NCBI GenBank assembly: GCA_016870775.1
Contig: VGAK01000003.1
Location: forward strand, 55,981 to 119,980
Direction: 5' to 3'
Length of the DNA stretch: 64,000 nt
Source of the DNA: Actinomycetota bacterium
GTDB taxonomy: Bacteria; Actinomycetota; Acidimicrobiia; Acidimicrobiales; Ilumatobacteraceae
This document shows, one piece after another, positions 34,910-43,766 of this stretch. The position numbers and the translations under genes are program-made. Positions within the stretch are counted from its first letter, which is position 1. Every line of letters starts with the position of its first letter. The notes under the pieces are model-generated. The model was given only the letters and a program-made list of their open reading frames with translations. It was not told the DNA's origin and made no database searches.

Positions 34910-35908
34910 GTGCAGCTGTCGGACATCGACTACGACCTCCCAGAGGAACTCATCGCCCAGATCCCGGTCGAGCCACGTGATTCGGCGCGTCTCTTGGTGT
35001 CGCGAACGGCGAGGGAGAGGATCGACCGCAGGGTCGTGGACCTCGGCGAGTACCTCGGGCCGGGCGACGTGCTCGTGGTGAACGACACCCGGGTCGTGCC
35101 CGCGAGACTCTCGCTCCACCGCACGACCGGCGGCGCAGTGGAGGTTCTCCTGCTCGAGCAAGATCCGGCGGCACCCGGTCGATGGGAGGCGCTCGCTCGC
35201 GGGGCACGTCGGCTCTCGGAGGGTGAGGTGCTCTCGGTGAAGGGGCGCGAGGTGCTCCGCATCGGCCCCCGCACCGCCGCGGGCGACACCTTCGTGGTCG
35301 AGTTCACCGTGGATTCACCCGATGAACTCGTGCGCACGATCGGGTCCGTGCCACTCCCACCGTACATCCGCACGCGTCTGTCCGATCCGGAGCGGTACCA
35401 GACCGTCTACGCACGACGCGAGGCCTCGGCGGCGGCTCCGACGGCAGGCCTCCACTTCACTCCCGCCCTCTTGGAGACGCTGGAGTCATCCGGGGTCCGC
35501 GTGGCAAGGGTCGAGCTCGTGGTGGGTCTCGACACCTTCAAACCCATCTCGGCCGAGGACCCGCTGGACCATGTCATACACACGGAGAAGTACGACGTCC
35601 CGGTCGAGACGATGGAGGCCTGCGCGGCGGCGTCGCGTGTGGTCGCGGTGGGAACGACGGCCGCGCGCGCCCTCGAGTCCGCCGCGACGGGTCGACTCTC
35701 GGGACGCACGGATCTCTTCATCACACCGGGACACCAGTGGCGCGCGGTGGACATGATGCTCACGAATTTCCACATGCCGAGGACGTCGCTGCTCTTGATG
35801 GTCGGTTCGTTCATCGGGGAGGAATGGCGCGAGATCTACGCCCACGCAGTGTCGTCGTCCTACCGATTCCTGTCGTTCGGGGATGCGATGCTCCTCGGGA
35901 GGCGGTGA
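34910..35908 (+). CDS. queA: tRNA queuosine S-adenosylmethionine ribosyltransferase-isomerase
   Basis: 332 residues with a GTG start. Typical opening DIDYDLPEELIAQIPVEPRD followed by SARLLV, then VNDTRVVPARL, PPYIRTRLSDPERYQTVYAR, AAPTAGLHFT and the final LLMVGSFIGEEWREIYAHA. QueA transfers ribosyl from SAM to preQ1 in tRNA, giving epoxyqueuosine. It is paired with tgt 3 nt downstream; no preQ1 biosynthesis genes are in the window, so the base is made by genes elsewhere or salvaged. Confidence 0.96.
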   Translation: MQLSDIDYDLPEELIAQIPVEPRDSARLLVSRTARERIDRRVVDLGEYLGPGDVLVVNDTRVVPARLSLHRTTGGAVEVLLLEQDPAAPGRWEALARGARRLSEGEVLSVKGREVLRIGPRTAAGDTFVVEFTVDSPDELVRTIGSVPLPPYIRTRLSDPERYQTVYARREASAAAPTAGLHFTPALLETLESSGVRVARVELVVGLDTFKPISAEDPLDHVIHTEKYDVPVETMEACAAASRVVAVGTTAARALESAATGRLSGRTDLFITPGHQWRAVDMMLTNFHMPRTSLLLMVGSFIGEEWREIYAHAVSSSYRFLSFGDAMLLGRR

Positions 35909-35911
35909 ACC

Positions 35912-37009
35912 GTGTTCGCGGTGGAACTTTCGGTGGCCAGCCGTGACGGTGCCGCGCGGACGGGCACTGCACGCGCGGCGCGCGGCACATACGAGACCCC
36001 ACTCTTCATGCCCGTCGGCACGCGCGGTGCGATCAAACACCTGAGTGCGCGCGACTATGCCGAGGTCGGGGCACGCATCGTGCTGGGGAACACGTACCAC
36101 TTGATGCTTCGCCCCGGGGTGGATGTGGTCGCCTCGCTCGGGGGACTCGGTGCTTTCGCGGGATGGAACGGACTCACTCTCACCGACTCGGGCGGCTACC
36201 AGGTCTTCTCACTCGAGCCCCAAGTCGACGATGACGGGGTCACGTTCCGGTCGACCTATGACGGCAGTGTCCACCGGTTCACACCCGAGTCGACGGTGGA
36301 CGTGCAGGAGAGACTCGGTGCCGACATCCAGATGGTGCTCGACGTCTGCACCCAGCTGCCCGCCACCGAGGAGCAGTTGAGGCTCGCCCTGGATCGGACC
36401 CATGCATGGGCCCGACGCGCCAAGGCGGCCCATCGGCGTGTCGACCAGTCGCTCTTCGGGATCGTCCAGGGTGGCACCGATGCGGTGTTGCGCGCCGAGA
36501 GCGCCGAGCGCACCGTGGAGACGGGTTTCGACGGCTACGCGATCGGCGGGCTCTCCGTGGGCGAGACCAGGGCCGAGATGGTGGAGGCGATCGGCGCCTG
36601 CATCGGACTGCTCCCCGACGATCGACCGCGCTACCTCATGGGTGTGGGCGACCCGGCGTCCATCGTCGAGGCGGTGGCACTCGGGGTTGACCAGTTCGAC
36701 TGTGTGCTCCAGACGCGTCTGGGTCGCCACGGCACGGCACTCACCTCCGAGGGCAAGGTGCAGATCAAGAACGCGCGCCATGCCACCGACGACTCACCTC
36801 TCGACCCGGTGTGCCCGTGCTGGGTTTGTGCGACCCACTCGCGGGGGTACCTGCGCCATCTCGCCCAGACCGGCGAGCCGACCGGTGCACGGCTCGTGTC
36901 CCTCCACAATGTGGCATGGACGATCTCGCTCATGGCCGAGATCCGTGCGGCGATCGCGGCGGGAACCTTCGGGGCCCTCAGGTCGAGGATCCTGGGCACC
37001 TGGGGCTGA
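35912..37009 (+). CDS. tgt: tRNA-guanine transglycosylase
   Basis: 365 residues with a GTG start. Asp92 in LTDSGGYQVFSL, the GIVQGGTDAVLR and GYAIGGLSVGE motifs, FDCVLQTRLGR (Asp263, in the nucleophile motif; the family more often has PTR where this protein has QTR), and the zinc ligands CPCWVCATHSRGYLRHL. It exchanges guanine-34 for preQ1 in tRNAs for Asn, Asp, His and Tyr. Probably coexpressed with queA. Confidence 0.96.
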   Translation: MFAVELSVASRDGAARTGTARAARGTYETPLFMPVGTRGAIKHLSARDYAEVGARIVLGNTYHLMLRPGVDVVASLGGLGAFAGWNGLTLTDSGGYQVFSLEPQVDDDGVTFRSTYDGSVHRFTPESTVDVQERLGADIQMVLDVCTQLPATEEQLRLALDRTHAWARRAKAAHRRVDQSLFGIVQGGTDAVLRAESAERTVETGFDGYAIGGLSVGETRAEMVEAIGACIGLLPDDRPRYLMGVGDPASIVEAVALGVDQFDCVLQTRLGRHGTALTSEGKVQIKNARHATDDSPLDPVCPCWVCATHSRGYLRHLAQTGEPTGARLVSLHNVAWTISLMAEIRAAIAAGTFGALRSRILGTWG

Positions 37010-37037
37010 CGCACCGATCCCGAAGGAGCCCCCTCGC

Positions 37038-37043
37038 TAGACT
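37038..37043 (+). promoter_or_regulatory. -10 element (TAGACT) for yajC-secDF
   Basis: TAGACT with 8 nt to the yajC GTG at 37052. Confidence 0.5.
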
Positions 37044-37051
37044 CGTGGGCC

Positions 37052-37405
37052 GTGACACTTCCCGACATCCTCATCGCGAGCGCCTCGGACGGCGAACAGG
37101 CCACCGGTGGAGGTGGCCTGTTCAGCCTCGTCTTCTTCGGAGCGATCTTCGCCGCGATGTATTTCCTCCTTCTGCGGCCCCAGCGCAAGCGCCTCAAGGA
37201 AACACAGGCTCTGCAGGCCGCCATCGACGTGGGCGACGAGGTGGTGCTGAACTCGGGGATCATCGGGTTCGTGAGTGGTGTCGACGAGAACGACAAGAAC
37301 ATCCTGTGGCTGGACATCGCGGACGGACACGGCACCGAGCGCATCGAGGTGCGGGTGACCCGCGCTTCGGTCGGCAAGAAGCTCAACCCGCCGGCTGGGT
37401 CCTGA
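37052..37405 (+). CDS. yajC: Preprotein translocase subunit YajC
   Basis: 117 residues with a GTG start. One membrane segment at about 26-46 (LFSLVFFGAIFAAMYFLLLR), then RPQRKRLKETQAL and VGDEVVLNSGIIGFVSGVDE, the standard YajC layout. YajC associates with SecD-SecF and SecYEG. It is 43 nt before secD. Confidence 0.94.
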   Translation: MTLPDILIASASDGEQATGGGGLFSLVFFGAIFAAMYFLLLRPQRKRLKETQALQAAIDVGDEVVLNSGIIGFVSGVDENDKNILWLDIADGHGTERIEVRVTRASVGKKLNPPAGS

Positions 37406-37448
37406 GCGGACCCGCCTCCGCAACGACAGACATCCCCGTCCGTTTCCG

Positions 37449-39110
37449 ATGATCAGACGTCACGCCCTCACGCTCCTGGCGACGCTGCTGGTGATCGGTG
37501 GCGCATTCGCGTTCAACGTGGTGTCCGGGAACAGACCCTCGCTCGGTCTCGACCTGCAGGGTGGTGCCTCCGTGACGCTCATCCCGGTCGGCGACTTCGA
37601 ACCCGGCGCTCTCGACATCGCAGTCGAGATCATTCGCGAGCGCGTGGACTCGCTCGGTGTCGCAGAGCCCGAGATCATCCGTCAGGGCAACACCGTCGTG
37701 GTCAACCTTCCCGGAGTGAAGGATCAGCAGCGCGCGCTGCAGTTGGTGGGCCGGACGGGTTCGGTCGAGATGCGCCCCGTCATCAACGCGATCGCCGAGC
37801 CCACCGACGAGTCCACGACCACCACCGCACCGGGTGCGACAACCGGGCCCGGTGCGACCACGGTGCCGGGCGCGACAACCGTGCCAGCCACGACGGACAC
37901 GACCCTCGCCGACCCGACCGGGGGAGTCGGCAGCAGTCGCGGTCGTGCTCCTGCGGCGCGCGCGCCGCAGGTCACCGACACCACGGCTCCGGAGGTGACG
38001 ACCGGCGCCCCGGTATCCGATGATGCACAACCCGCGCCGACGTCGGCGGCGCCGGATGCGTCGGTCCCGGGTGCGACCGACCCGGCAACGCCGGCAACGA
38101 CGGTCCCCGGCACGGATCCCGCGACGGGTCTCGCTCCGGGCCAGACCGTGTTGCGGGGTCGCAATGACGGCTTGCTGTACCTGCTCGGCCCAGCAGGGGC
38201 CACCGGCGAGGTCTTCACCAACGACGCGTCGGCCCAGATCGACAGGGGCTCATGGGTCGTGGTCGTCCAACTGCGCGATGGTGCCGAGGGCGAGGACAAG
38301 TGGAATGCCCTGGCGGGCAAGTGTTTCGCGGGTGGTGCCGACTGCCCGACCAAGTCGATCGCGATCATCCTCGACGGCATGGTGATCTCGGCTCCCGTGG
38401 TTCAGGAGCCCTTGTTCACCGGGGGCTCTGTCCAGATCAGTGGCGACTTCACCGAGGCCGAGGCCACTGACCTCGCCAAGATCCTCCAGTTCGGCGCTGT
38501 GCCGGTGGACTTCTCGGCCCCGACCGTCCAGACGGTGTCGGCCACGCTCGGCAGCGACTCGCTGCGCGCCGCGATCATCGCGGGACTGATCGGCGTCGCT
38601 CTCGTGCTCGTGTTCCTCCTGTTGTACTACCGGTTGATCGCCTTCGTCGCCCTTCTGGGTCTGGGCGTGTCGGGAATGTTCCAGTGGAGCGTGATCTCGT
38701 GGCTCTCGAAGACGAACGGGTTGGCCCTGACAATCTCGGGCGCGGCGGGCATCATCATCTCGGTCGGGGTGACCGTGGACAGCTATGTCGTCTTCTTCGA
38801 GAGGTTGAAGGACGACATGGAGGCCGGCCGGACCATGCGCAACTCGGCCGAGAGGGGCTTCGCCAGGGCATGGCGCACGATCGTGGTCGCCGACTCCGCC
38901 TCGTTCATCGGTGCCGCGGTCCTCTGGTGGTTGACGGTGGGCCCGGTGCGCGGCTTCGCCTTCTTCCTCGGCCTGTCGACCCTGTCGGACATCATCGTGT
39001 CGTACCTGTTCACACGACCGATGGTGCTGATGCTCGCCCGCACGAGGCTGCTGAACCGGGGCTCGGTGCTCGGAGTGAAATCGAAAGTCCCCGCGGAGGC
39101 AGTCGCATGA
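37449..39110 (+). CDS. secD: Protein translocase subunit SecD with long Thr/Pro/Ala-rich insertion
   Basis: 553 residues. The N-terminal membrane helix (about 6-24) precedes GLDLQGGASVTLIPVGD. The periplasmic P1 domain is split by a low-complexity insertion, about residues 117-221, rich in Thr, Pro, Ala and Gly. The remainder has AIILDGMVISAPVVQEPLFT and GGSVQISGDFTEAEATDLAK, then five membrane segments with the SecD Asp/Gly motifs (ISVGVTVDSYVVFFERLKDD). SecDF uses the proton gradient to pull proteins across the membrane. Stop overlaps secF (ATGA). Confidence 0.95.
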   Translation: MIRRHALTLLATLLVIGGAFAFNVVSGNRPSLGLDLQGGASVTLIPVGDFEPGALDIAVEIIRERVDSLGVAEPEIIRQGNTVVVNLPGVKDQQRALQLVGRTGSVEMRPVINAIAEPTDESTTTTAPGATTGPGATTVPGATTVPATTDTTLADPTGGVGSSRGRAPAARAPQVTDTTAPEVTTGAPVSDDAQPAPTSAAPDASVPGATDPATPATTVPGTDPATGLAPGQTVLRGRNDGLLYLLGPAGATGEVFTNDASAQIDRGSWVVVVQLRDGAEGEDKWNALAGKCFAGGADCPTKSIAIILDGMVISAPVVQEPLFTGGSVQISGDFTEAEATDLAKILQFGAVPVDFSAPTVQTVSATLGSDSLRAAIIAGLIGVALVLVFLLLYYRLIAFVALLGLGVSGMFQWSVISWLSKTNGLALTISGAAGIIISVGVTVDSYVVFFERLKDDMEAGRTMRNSAERGFARAWRTIVVADSASFIGAAVLWWLTVGPVRGFAFFLGLSTLSDIIVSYLFTRPMVLMLARTRLLNRGSVLGVKSKVPAEAVA

Positions 39111-40246
39111 GCGGGAGACTGAGCCGCCTCTACCATGGTGAAACCACGATCGATTTCTACGGTCGTCGTCGCCTCGGGTTCGTCGTCTCGGGCGTGCTCA
39201 TGGTCGTGTTCGCGGTCTCGCTCATCGTCCAGGGACTGAACCTCGGTATCGACTTCCGCGGGGGTGTGGCCTTGGAGGTGCCCGCGACCGCGACCATGGA
39301 CGTGGAGGCGGCGCGCACCGTGCTCGGCCAATCCAAAATCGAGGGGTCCGGTTCGGCCAAGATCCAGACGCTCAGCTCCGGTGAGACGGCTCGGGTGCGG
39401 ATCCAGTTGGGCGACATGAGCGCCGAGTCGCAGGACACCCTGCGCGTCGCACTCGCCAAGAGGGCAGGTGTCGGCGACGAGGAGGTCAGTGCGGCCTCGG
39501 TCAGCTCCAGCTGGGGTCGCAACGTGACCGAGCGCGCGATCCTGGCGCTCGCCGTGTTCCTCGTGCTGGTGAGCGCGTTCATCGCGTGGCGATTCGAGTG
39601 GCGCATGGCCGCCGGCGCGATCTCGGCCGTGATCCACGACGTGCTCGTCTCGGTCGGGGTCTACTCGCTCTTCGGACTCGAGGTCTCGCCGGCAACCGTG
39701 GTGGCGTTCCTCACGATCCTGGGCTACTCGCTCTACGACACGATCGTGGTGTTCGACAAGGTCGACGACAACGTGCGGCGTTTCTCCGGGGCTCGGGTGT
39801 CCTACGGCGACATCGTGAATGTCTCCATGAACCAGGTGCTGATGAGGTCGCTGAACACCTCGATCTCCTCGGTCCTGCCGGTGCTCAGCCTCTACGTGCT
39901 CGGATCCGTCGTGTTCGGTGCGGTGACCTTGCGCGATTTCTCCCTCGCGCTGATCGTCGGCCTGACGACCGGCGCGTACTCGTCGATCTTCATCGCGTCG
40001 CCGGTTCTCGGGATCCTGCGGGAGCGCTCGCCCGAGTACTCCGCCGAGAAGGGTCGGATCTCGAGGGGCCCGGAGATGGCCGTCCTCATGGTGACGGGCG
40101 CACCGGCATCCCGGCGTGCACAGGCGCGCAATGACGCGACGGGCAGCACCGGCTCCTCGGTGACCAACGGGCCCGACCAGGCGGTCACGGCCGTCGAGAC
40201 ACTGCTCAATCATCCACCCCGGCCGCGCAAGAAGTCCCGCCGGTAG
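39107..40246 (+). CDS. secF: Protein translocase subunit SecF
   Basis: 379 residues. SecF motifs: IDFYGRRRLGFVVSG near the N-terminus, GLNLGIDFRGGVALEVP, and GYSLYDTIVVFDKVDDN with the conserved Asp, plus six membrane helices. The C-terminal 70 residues form a polar cytoplasmic tail rich in Ala, Gly, Ser and ending in basic residues, longer than in E. coli. Partner of SecD. Confidence 0.95.
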   Translation: MSGRLSRLYHGETTIDFYGRRRLGFVVSGVLMVVFAVSLIVQGLNLGIDFRGGVALEVPATATMDVEAARTVLGQSKIEGSGSAKIQTLSSGETARVRIQLGDMSAESQDTLRVALAKRAGVGDEEVSAASVSSSWGRNVTERAILALAVFLVLVSAFIAWRFEWRMAAGAISAVIHDVLVSVGVYSLFGLEVSPATVVAFLTILGYSLYDTIVVFDKVDDNVRRFSGARVSYGDIVNVSMNQVLMRSLNTSISSVLPVLSLYVLGSVVFGAVTLRDFSLALIVGLTTGAYSSIFIASPVLGILRERSPEYSAEKGRISRGPEMAVLMVTGAPASRRAQARNDATGSTGSSVTNGPDQAVTAVETLLNHPPRPRKKSRR

Positions 40247-40263
40247 CGCTCCGCGCGCGTGGG

Positions 40264-40269
40264 TAGCCT
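40264..40269 (+). promoter_or_regulatory. -10 element (TAGCCT) for leaderless rel
   Basis: TAGCCT with exactly 6 nt to ATG 40276, identical in sequence and spacing to the sepF, ileS and aroC elements. Confidence 0.6.
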
Positions 40270-40275
40270 TCTGGC

Positions 40276-42495
40276 ATGGCGACAGTCGATCGCGTCCTGC
40301 CGTGGCGCAGGCACCACAGTGCCCCGGTCGAGGAACTCGCGCCCCTGCTCGGGTCCTACAAGCGGCGCAATCCCCGAGCCTCGGTGGCCCTCATCAACAG
40401 GGCCTACGAGATGGCGCGAGCGGCGCACGTGAACCAGCAGCGATCCTCGGGTGAGGCCTACATCAACCACCCGATCGCGGTGGCCCGCATCGTGGCCGAC
40501 ATCGGCCTCGATGATGTGTCGCTGGCGGCGGCACTCCTCCACGATGCCGTGGAAGACACCGAGATCACCCTCGACGACGTCCGCACTGGTTTCGGGGAGG
40601 ATGTGGCGACCCTCGTCGACGGCGTCACCAAGCTCGAGAGGCTCCAGTTCGACTCGCGGGAGGCCCAGCAGGCCGCGACCATGCGCAAGATGCTCGTGGC
40701 GATGGCGCGCGACATGCGCGTGCTCGTGATCAAGCTGGCCGATCGGCTCCACAACATGCGGACCCTGGCCGGTGTGCCGATCGAGAAGCAGCAGCGCGTC
40801 GCCCAGGAGACGCTCGACATCTACGCACCGCTCGCCAACCGCCTCGGCATGCAGGAGATCAAGCAGCAACTCGAGGACCTGTCGTTCGCGGCGCTCTATC
40901 CCAAGCGCTTCGCCGAACTCGACCACCTGGTGTCGTCGCGAACCCCCGAGCGCGACGTCTACCTCGCAAAGGCCATCGCCGACGTGCAGGCGCGGCTCGG
41001 CGATGTGGGAATCCGGGCCGAGGTGACCGGTCGCGGCAAGCACCTGTGGAGCATCTACGAGAAAATGGTGCAGAAAGACAAGGATTTCGACGAGATCTTC
41101 GATCTGGTCGCGGTGCGCGTGATCGTCGACAACCTCCGCGACTGCTACGGCGCGCTCGGCTGCATCCACGGAAAATGGCGTCCAGTCGTTGGCCGTTTCA
41201 AGGACTACATCGCGATGCCGAAGTTCAACCTCTACCAGTCGCTGCACACGACGGTGATCGGCCCCGGCGGAAAACCGCTCGAGGTGCAGATCCGCACCCA
41301 CGAGATGCACGAGAGGGCCGAAAGGGGAGTCGCCGCGCACTTCGCCTACAAGGAGGGCACCGATCCCGGCGACGAGGACTGGCTCAACCGGATCATCGAC
41401 TGGCAGGCCGAGGTCGACGACCCGAACCTGTTCATGGAGGAGTTGAAGAGCGATCTCGACCAGGAGGAGGTGTTCGTCTTCACACCGAAGGGGAGGGTGA
41501 TCACCCTGCCGGTGAACTCGACCCCGGTCGACTTCGCGTACGCGGTGCACACCGAGGTCGGGCACGCCTGCGTGGGTGCCCGCGTCAACGGACGGTTGGT
41601 GGGCCTGGACACGCAGTTGAAGAGCGGTGACACCTGCGAGATCTTCACGTCGAAGGTCGCCGATGCCGGCCCCTCCCGGGACTGGTTGGGGTTCGTGCAG
41701 TCGGCGCGTGCCCGCAGCAAGGTGAAGGCGTGGTTCTCCCGCGAGCGCCGCGAGGACATGGTCGAGGCGGGGCGCGATGAGCTGACCGCCGAACTCCGTC
41801 GCGAGGGGCTTCCCGTGGAGCGCATCTGGGGGGCCGACGTCTTCGCCCAGGAACTCGCGGCCCTGAATCTCGTCGACGCCGAGGCGCTCTTCGCCGCGAT
41901 CGGTGAGCACCACGTGTCGGCCCGTGGGTTCGCCCAGCGCATCGGCCGCGCGGTGCGCCACGAGGGCAGTGACGAACAGCTCGCCCTCCCGATCCGCGTC
42001 GATCGCGAGACCGAGGATCGCCGCGGCTCGACGGGGATCCATGTCGAGGGCCTCGAGGATGTGCTGGTGCGGCTCTCGGGATGCTGCACCCCGGTGCCCG
42101 GCGATGACATCCTCGGCTTCGTCACCAAGGGTCGCGGTGTCAGCGTGCACAGGGCCGACTGTGCGAACGCCGTGTCGCTGATGACCGATTCTCCGGCCCG
42201 CCTGATCGACGTGGAGTGGTCGCGCACCTCGCCCGAGTCCGTCTTCCGGGCCGGGGTGGAGGTGGTCGCACTCGACCGGTCGCGCCTGCTGCGAGACGTG
42301 GCGAACGCACTCAGTGAGCAGCACGTGAACATCGTGTCGTGCTCGACGCACACAGGTTCGGACCGGGTGGCCAAGATGCGCTTCGAGTTCGAGCTCGCCG
42401 ACCCGAACCACCTCGAGGCGGTGTTGCGCACGATCAAGTCGGTCGATGCCGTCTACGACGCATATCGCATCGTCCCGGGAGGCGGGGCGAACTAG
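40276..42495 (+). CDS. rel: Bifunctional (p)ppGpp synthetase/hydrolase Rel
   Basis: 739 residues, the usual length for long RSH enzymes. The HD hydrolase domain has the His-Asp pair at 89-90 (LLHDAVEDTEITLDDV); the synthetase domain has GRGKHLWSIYEKMVQKDKDF; then TGS (EVFVFTPKGRVITLPV), a zinc-finger-like helical region (LSGCCTPVPGDDILGFVTKG) and the C-terminal ACT domain (FELADPNHLEAVLRTI). Both HD and synthetase motifs look intact, so it makes and degrades the stringent-response alarmone. Order secDF-rel is conserved in actinobacteria. Its TAG stop is part of the hisS -10 element. Confidence 0.96.
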   Translation: MATVDRVLPWRRHHSAPVEELAPLLGSYKRRNPRASVALINRAYEMARAAHVNQQRSSGEAYINHPIAVARIVADIGLDDVSLAAALLHDAVEDTEITLDDVRTGFGEDVATLVDGVTKLERLQFDSREAQQAATMRKMLVAMARDMRVLVIKLADRLHNMRTLAGVPIEKQQRVAQETLDIYAPLANRLGMQEIKQQLEDLSFAALYPKRFAELDHLVSSRTPERDVYLAKAIADVQARLGDVGIRAEVTGRGKHLWSIYEKMVQKDKDFDEIFDLVAVRVIVDNLRDCYGALGCIHGKWRPVVGRFKDYIAMPKFNLYQSLHTTVIGPGGKPLEVQIRTHEMHERAERGVAAHFAYKEGTDPGDEDWLNRIIDWQAEVDDPNLFMEELKSDLDQEEVFVFTPKGRVITLPVNSTPVDFAYAVHTEVGHACVGARVNGRLVGLDTQLKSGDTCEIFTSKVADAGPSRDWLGFVQSARARSKVKAWFSRERREDMVEAGRDELTAELRREGLPVERIWGADVFAQELAALNLVDAEALFAAIGEHHVSARGFAQRIGRAVRHEGSDEQLALPIRVDRETEDRRGSTGIHVEGLEDVLVRLSGCCTPVPGDDILGFVTKGRGVSVHRADCANAVSLMTDSPARLIDVEWSRTSPESVFRAGVEVVALDRSRLLRDVANALSEQHVNIVSCSTHTGSDRVAKMRFEFELADPNHLEAVLRTIKSVDAVYDAYRIVPGGGAN

Positions 42496-42498
42496 GCT
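42493..42498 (+). promoter_or_regulatory. -10 element (TAGGCT) for hisS, sharing the rel stop codon
   Basis: TAGGCT with 8 nt to the hisS GTG at 42507; TAG is the rel stop. Confidence 0.5.
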
Positions 42499-42506
42499 CG
42501 TTGGTC

Positions 42507-43766
42507 GTGCCCGAGTTCCAGACCAGTCCCGGCACCAGGGACATCCTCCCACCCGACGCGGCGCGCTGGAGGGCCCTCACGGGCGAGTTCGCTGCGGTCG
42601 TCGAGCCCGCCGGGTACAGGGCGATCGTGCCACCGATGTTCGAGGATCTCGGGGTGTTCCTGCGCCTCGGGGAGGCCACGGACGTGGTGACCAAGGAGAT
42701 GTACGACTTCGAGGACAAGGGAGGTCGGCGTGTCGCCCTGCGACCCGAGCACACCGCCAGCGTGTGCAGGGCATTCGTCCAGCACCGGCCGGTGGAACCG
42801 TGGAAGGTGTGGTACTCGGGCCCGAATTTCCGCTACGAGAAGCCACAGGCCGGTCGCTACCGACAGTTCGACCAGGTGGGCATCGAGGTGCTCGGCCCCG
42901 ACGATCCGCTCCTCGACGTAGAGGTGATCTCGCTCGCCTGGGATTTCTTCGTCGGGCTGGGTCTGCGCGGGGTGGAGTTGCGCGTGAACTCGCTCGGTGA
43001 CGCCGGTGACCGCCAGCGCTACGCCGACGAGTTGGCCCGCCACTTCGGGGGACACCGAGCAGAGATGTCCGCAGCCGCACTGGAGACGCTCGAGCGCAAT
43101 CCGCTGCGGGTCCTCGACTCGAAGCGGCCGGAGGACGCGGCCGCGATCGTGTCGGCACCGTCGATGCGCGATCACCTCTCGCGGGCCGCGGTGGAGCACT
43201 TCGCCGCGGTGACCGCGGGCTTGGCCGAGATCGGCGTGCCCCACCGGATCGACGATCGTCTCGTGAGGGGATTGGACTACTACCGGCGCACGACGTTCGA
43301 GTTCGTCGCAACTGCGCTCCCCGGCGCCCAGGATGCAATCGGGGGTGGCGGGCGCTATGACGGTCTCGTCGCCGACCTCGGGGGACCCGAGACGCCCGGC
43401 GTGGGGTTCGCCCTCGGCGTGGACCGGACCCTGCTCGCCTGCGACGCGGAGGGCTGCTTTGCCGCGCCGGATGGCGAGGTGGAGGTCTTCGTGGTGGACA
43501 CCACCGGTGGGTCGGTCGCGATGCACATCACCCGTGAGTTGCGCCGCATCGGCCGGAGCGCGGATCGCGCGTGGGACGCACGCAGCATGAAGGCCCAGAT
43601 GAAGGCGGCGGATCGCAGCGGGGCCCGCGTCGCGGTGATCGTGGGATCCGACGAGGCCGCCGGCGGGACCTGCATCGTGCGGAACCTCGGCGACTCCCAA
43701 CAGACCACCATCGCCCGATCCGATCTCCCGGCGCACCTCGACGCCGTGCTCGGGAGCCCCGCATGA
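42507..43766 (+). CDS. hisS: Histidyl-tRNA synthetase
   Basis: 419 residues with a GTG start. N-terminal GTRDILPPDAARW, motif 2 GPNFRYEKPQAGRYRQFDQV, HisA motif RGLDYYRRTTFEF, motif 3 GVGFALGVDR, and the anticodon-binding domain at the C-terminus. The stop overlaps the aspS start (ATGA). hisS-aspS is a common Gram-positive pair. Confidence 0.96.
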   Translation: MPEFQTSPGTRDILPPDAARWRALTGEFAAVVEPAGYRAIVPPMFEDLGVFLRLGEATDVVTKEMYDFEDKGGRRVALRPEHTASVCRAFVQHRPVEPWKVWYSGPNFRYEKPQAGRYRQFDQVGIEVLGPDDPLLDVEVISLAWDFFVGLGLRGVELRVNSLGDAGDRQRYADELARHFGGHRAEMSAAALETLERNPLRVLDSKRPEDAAAIVSAPSMRDHLSRAAVEHFAAVTAGLAEIGVPHRIDDRLVRGLDYYRRTTFEFVATALPGAQDAIGGGGRYDGLVADLGGPETPGVGFALGVDRTLLACDAEGCFAAPDGEVEVFVVDTTGGSVAMHITRELRRIGRSADRAWDARSMKAQMKAADRSGARVAVIVGSDEAAGGTCIVRNLGDSQQTTIARSDLPAHLDAVLGSPA

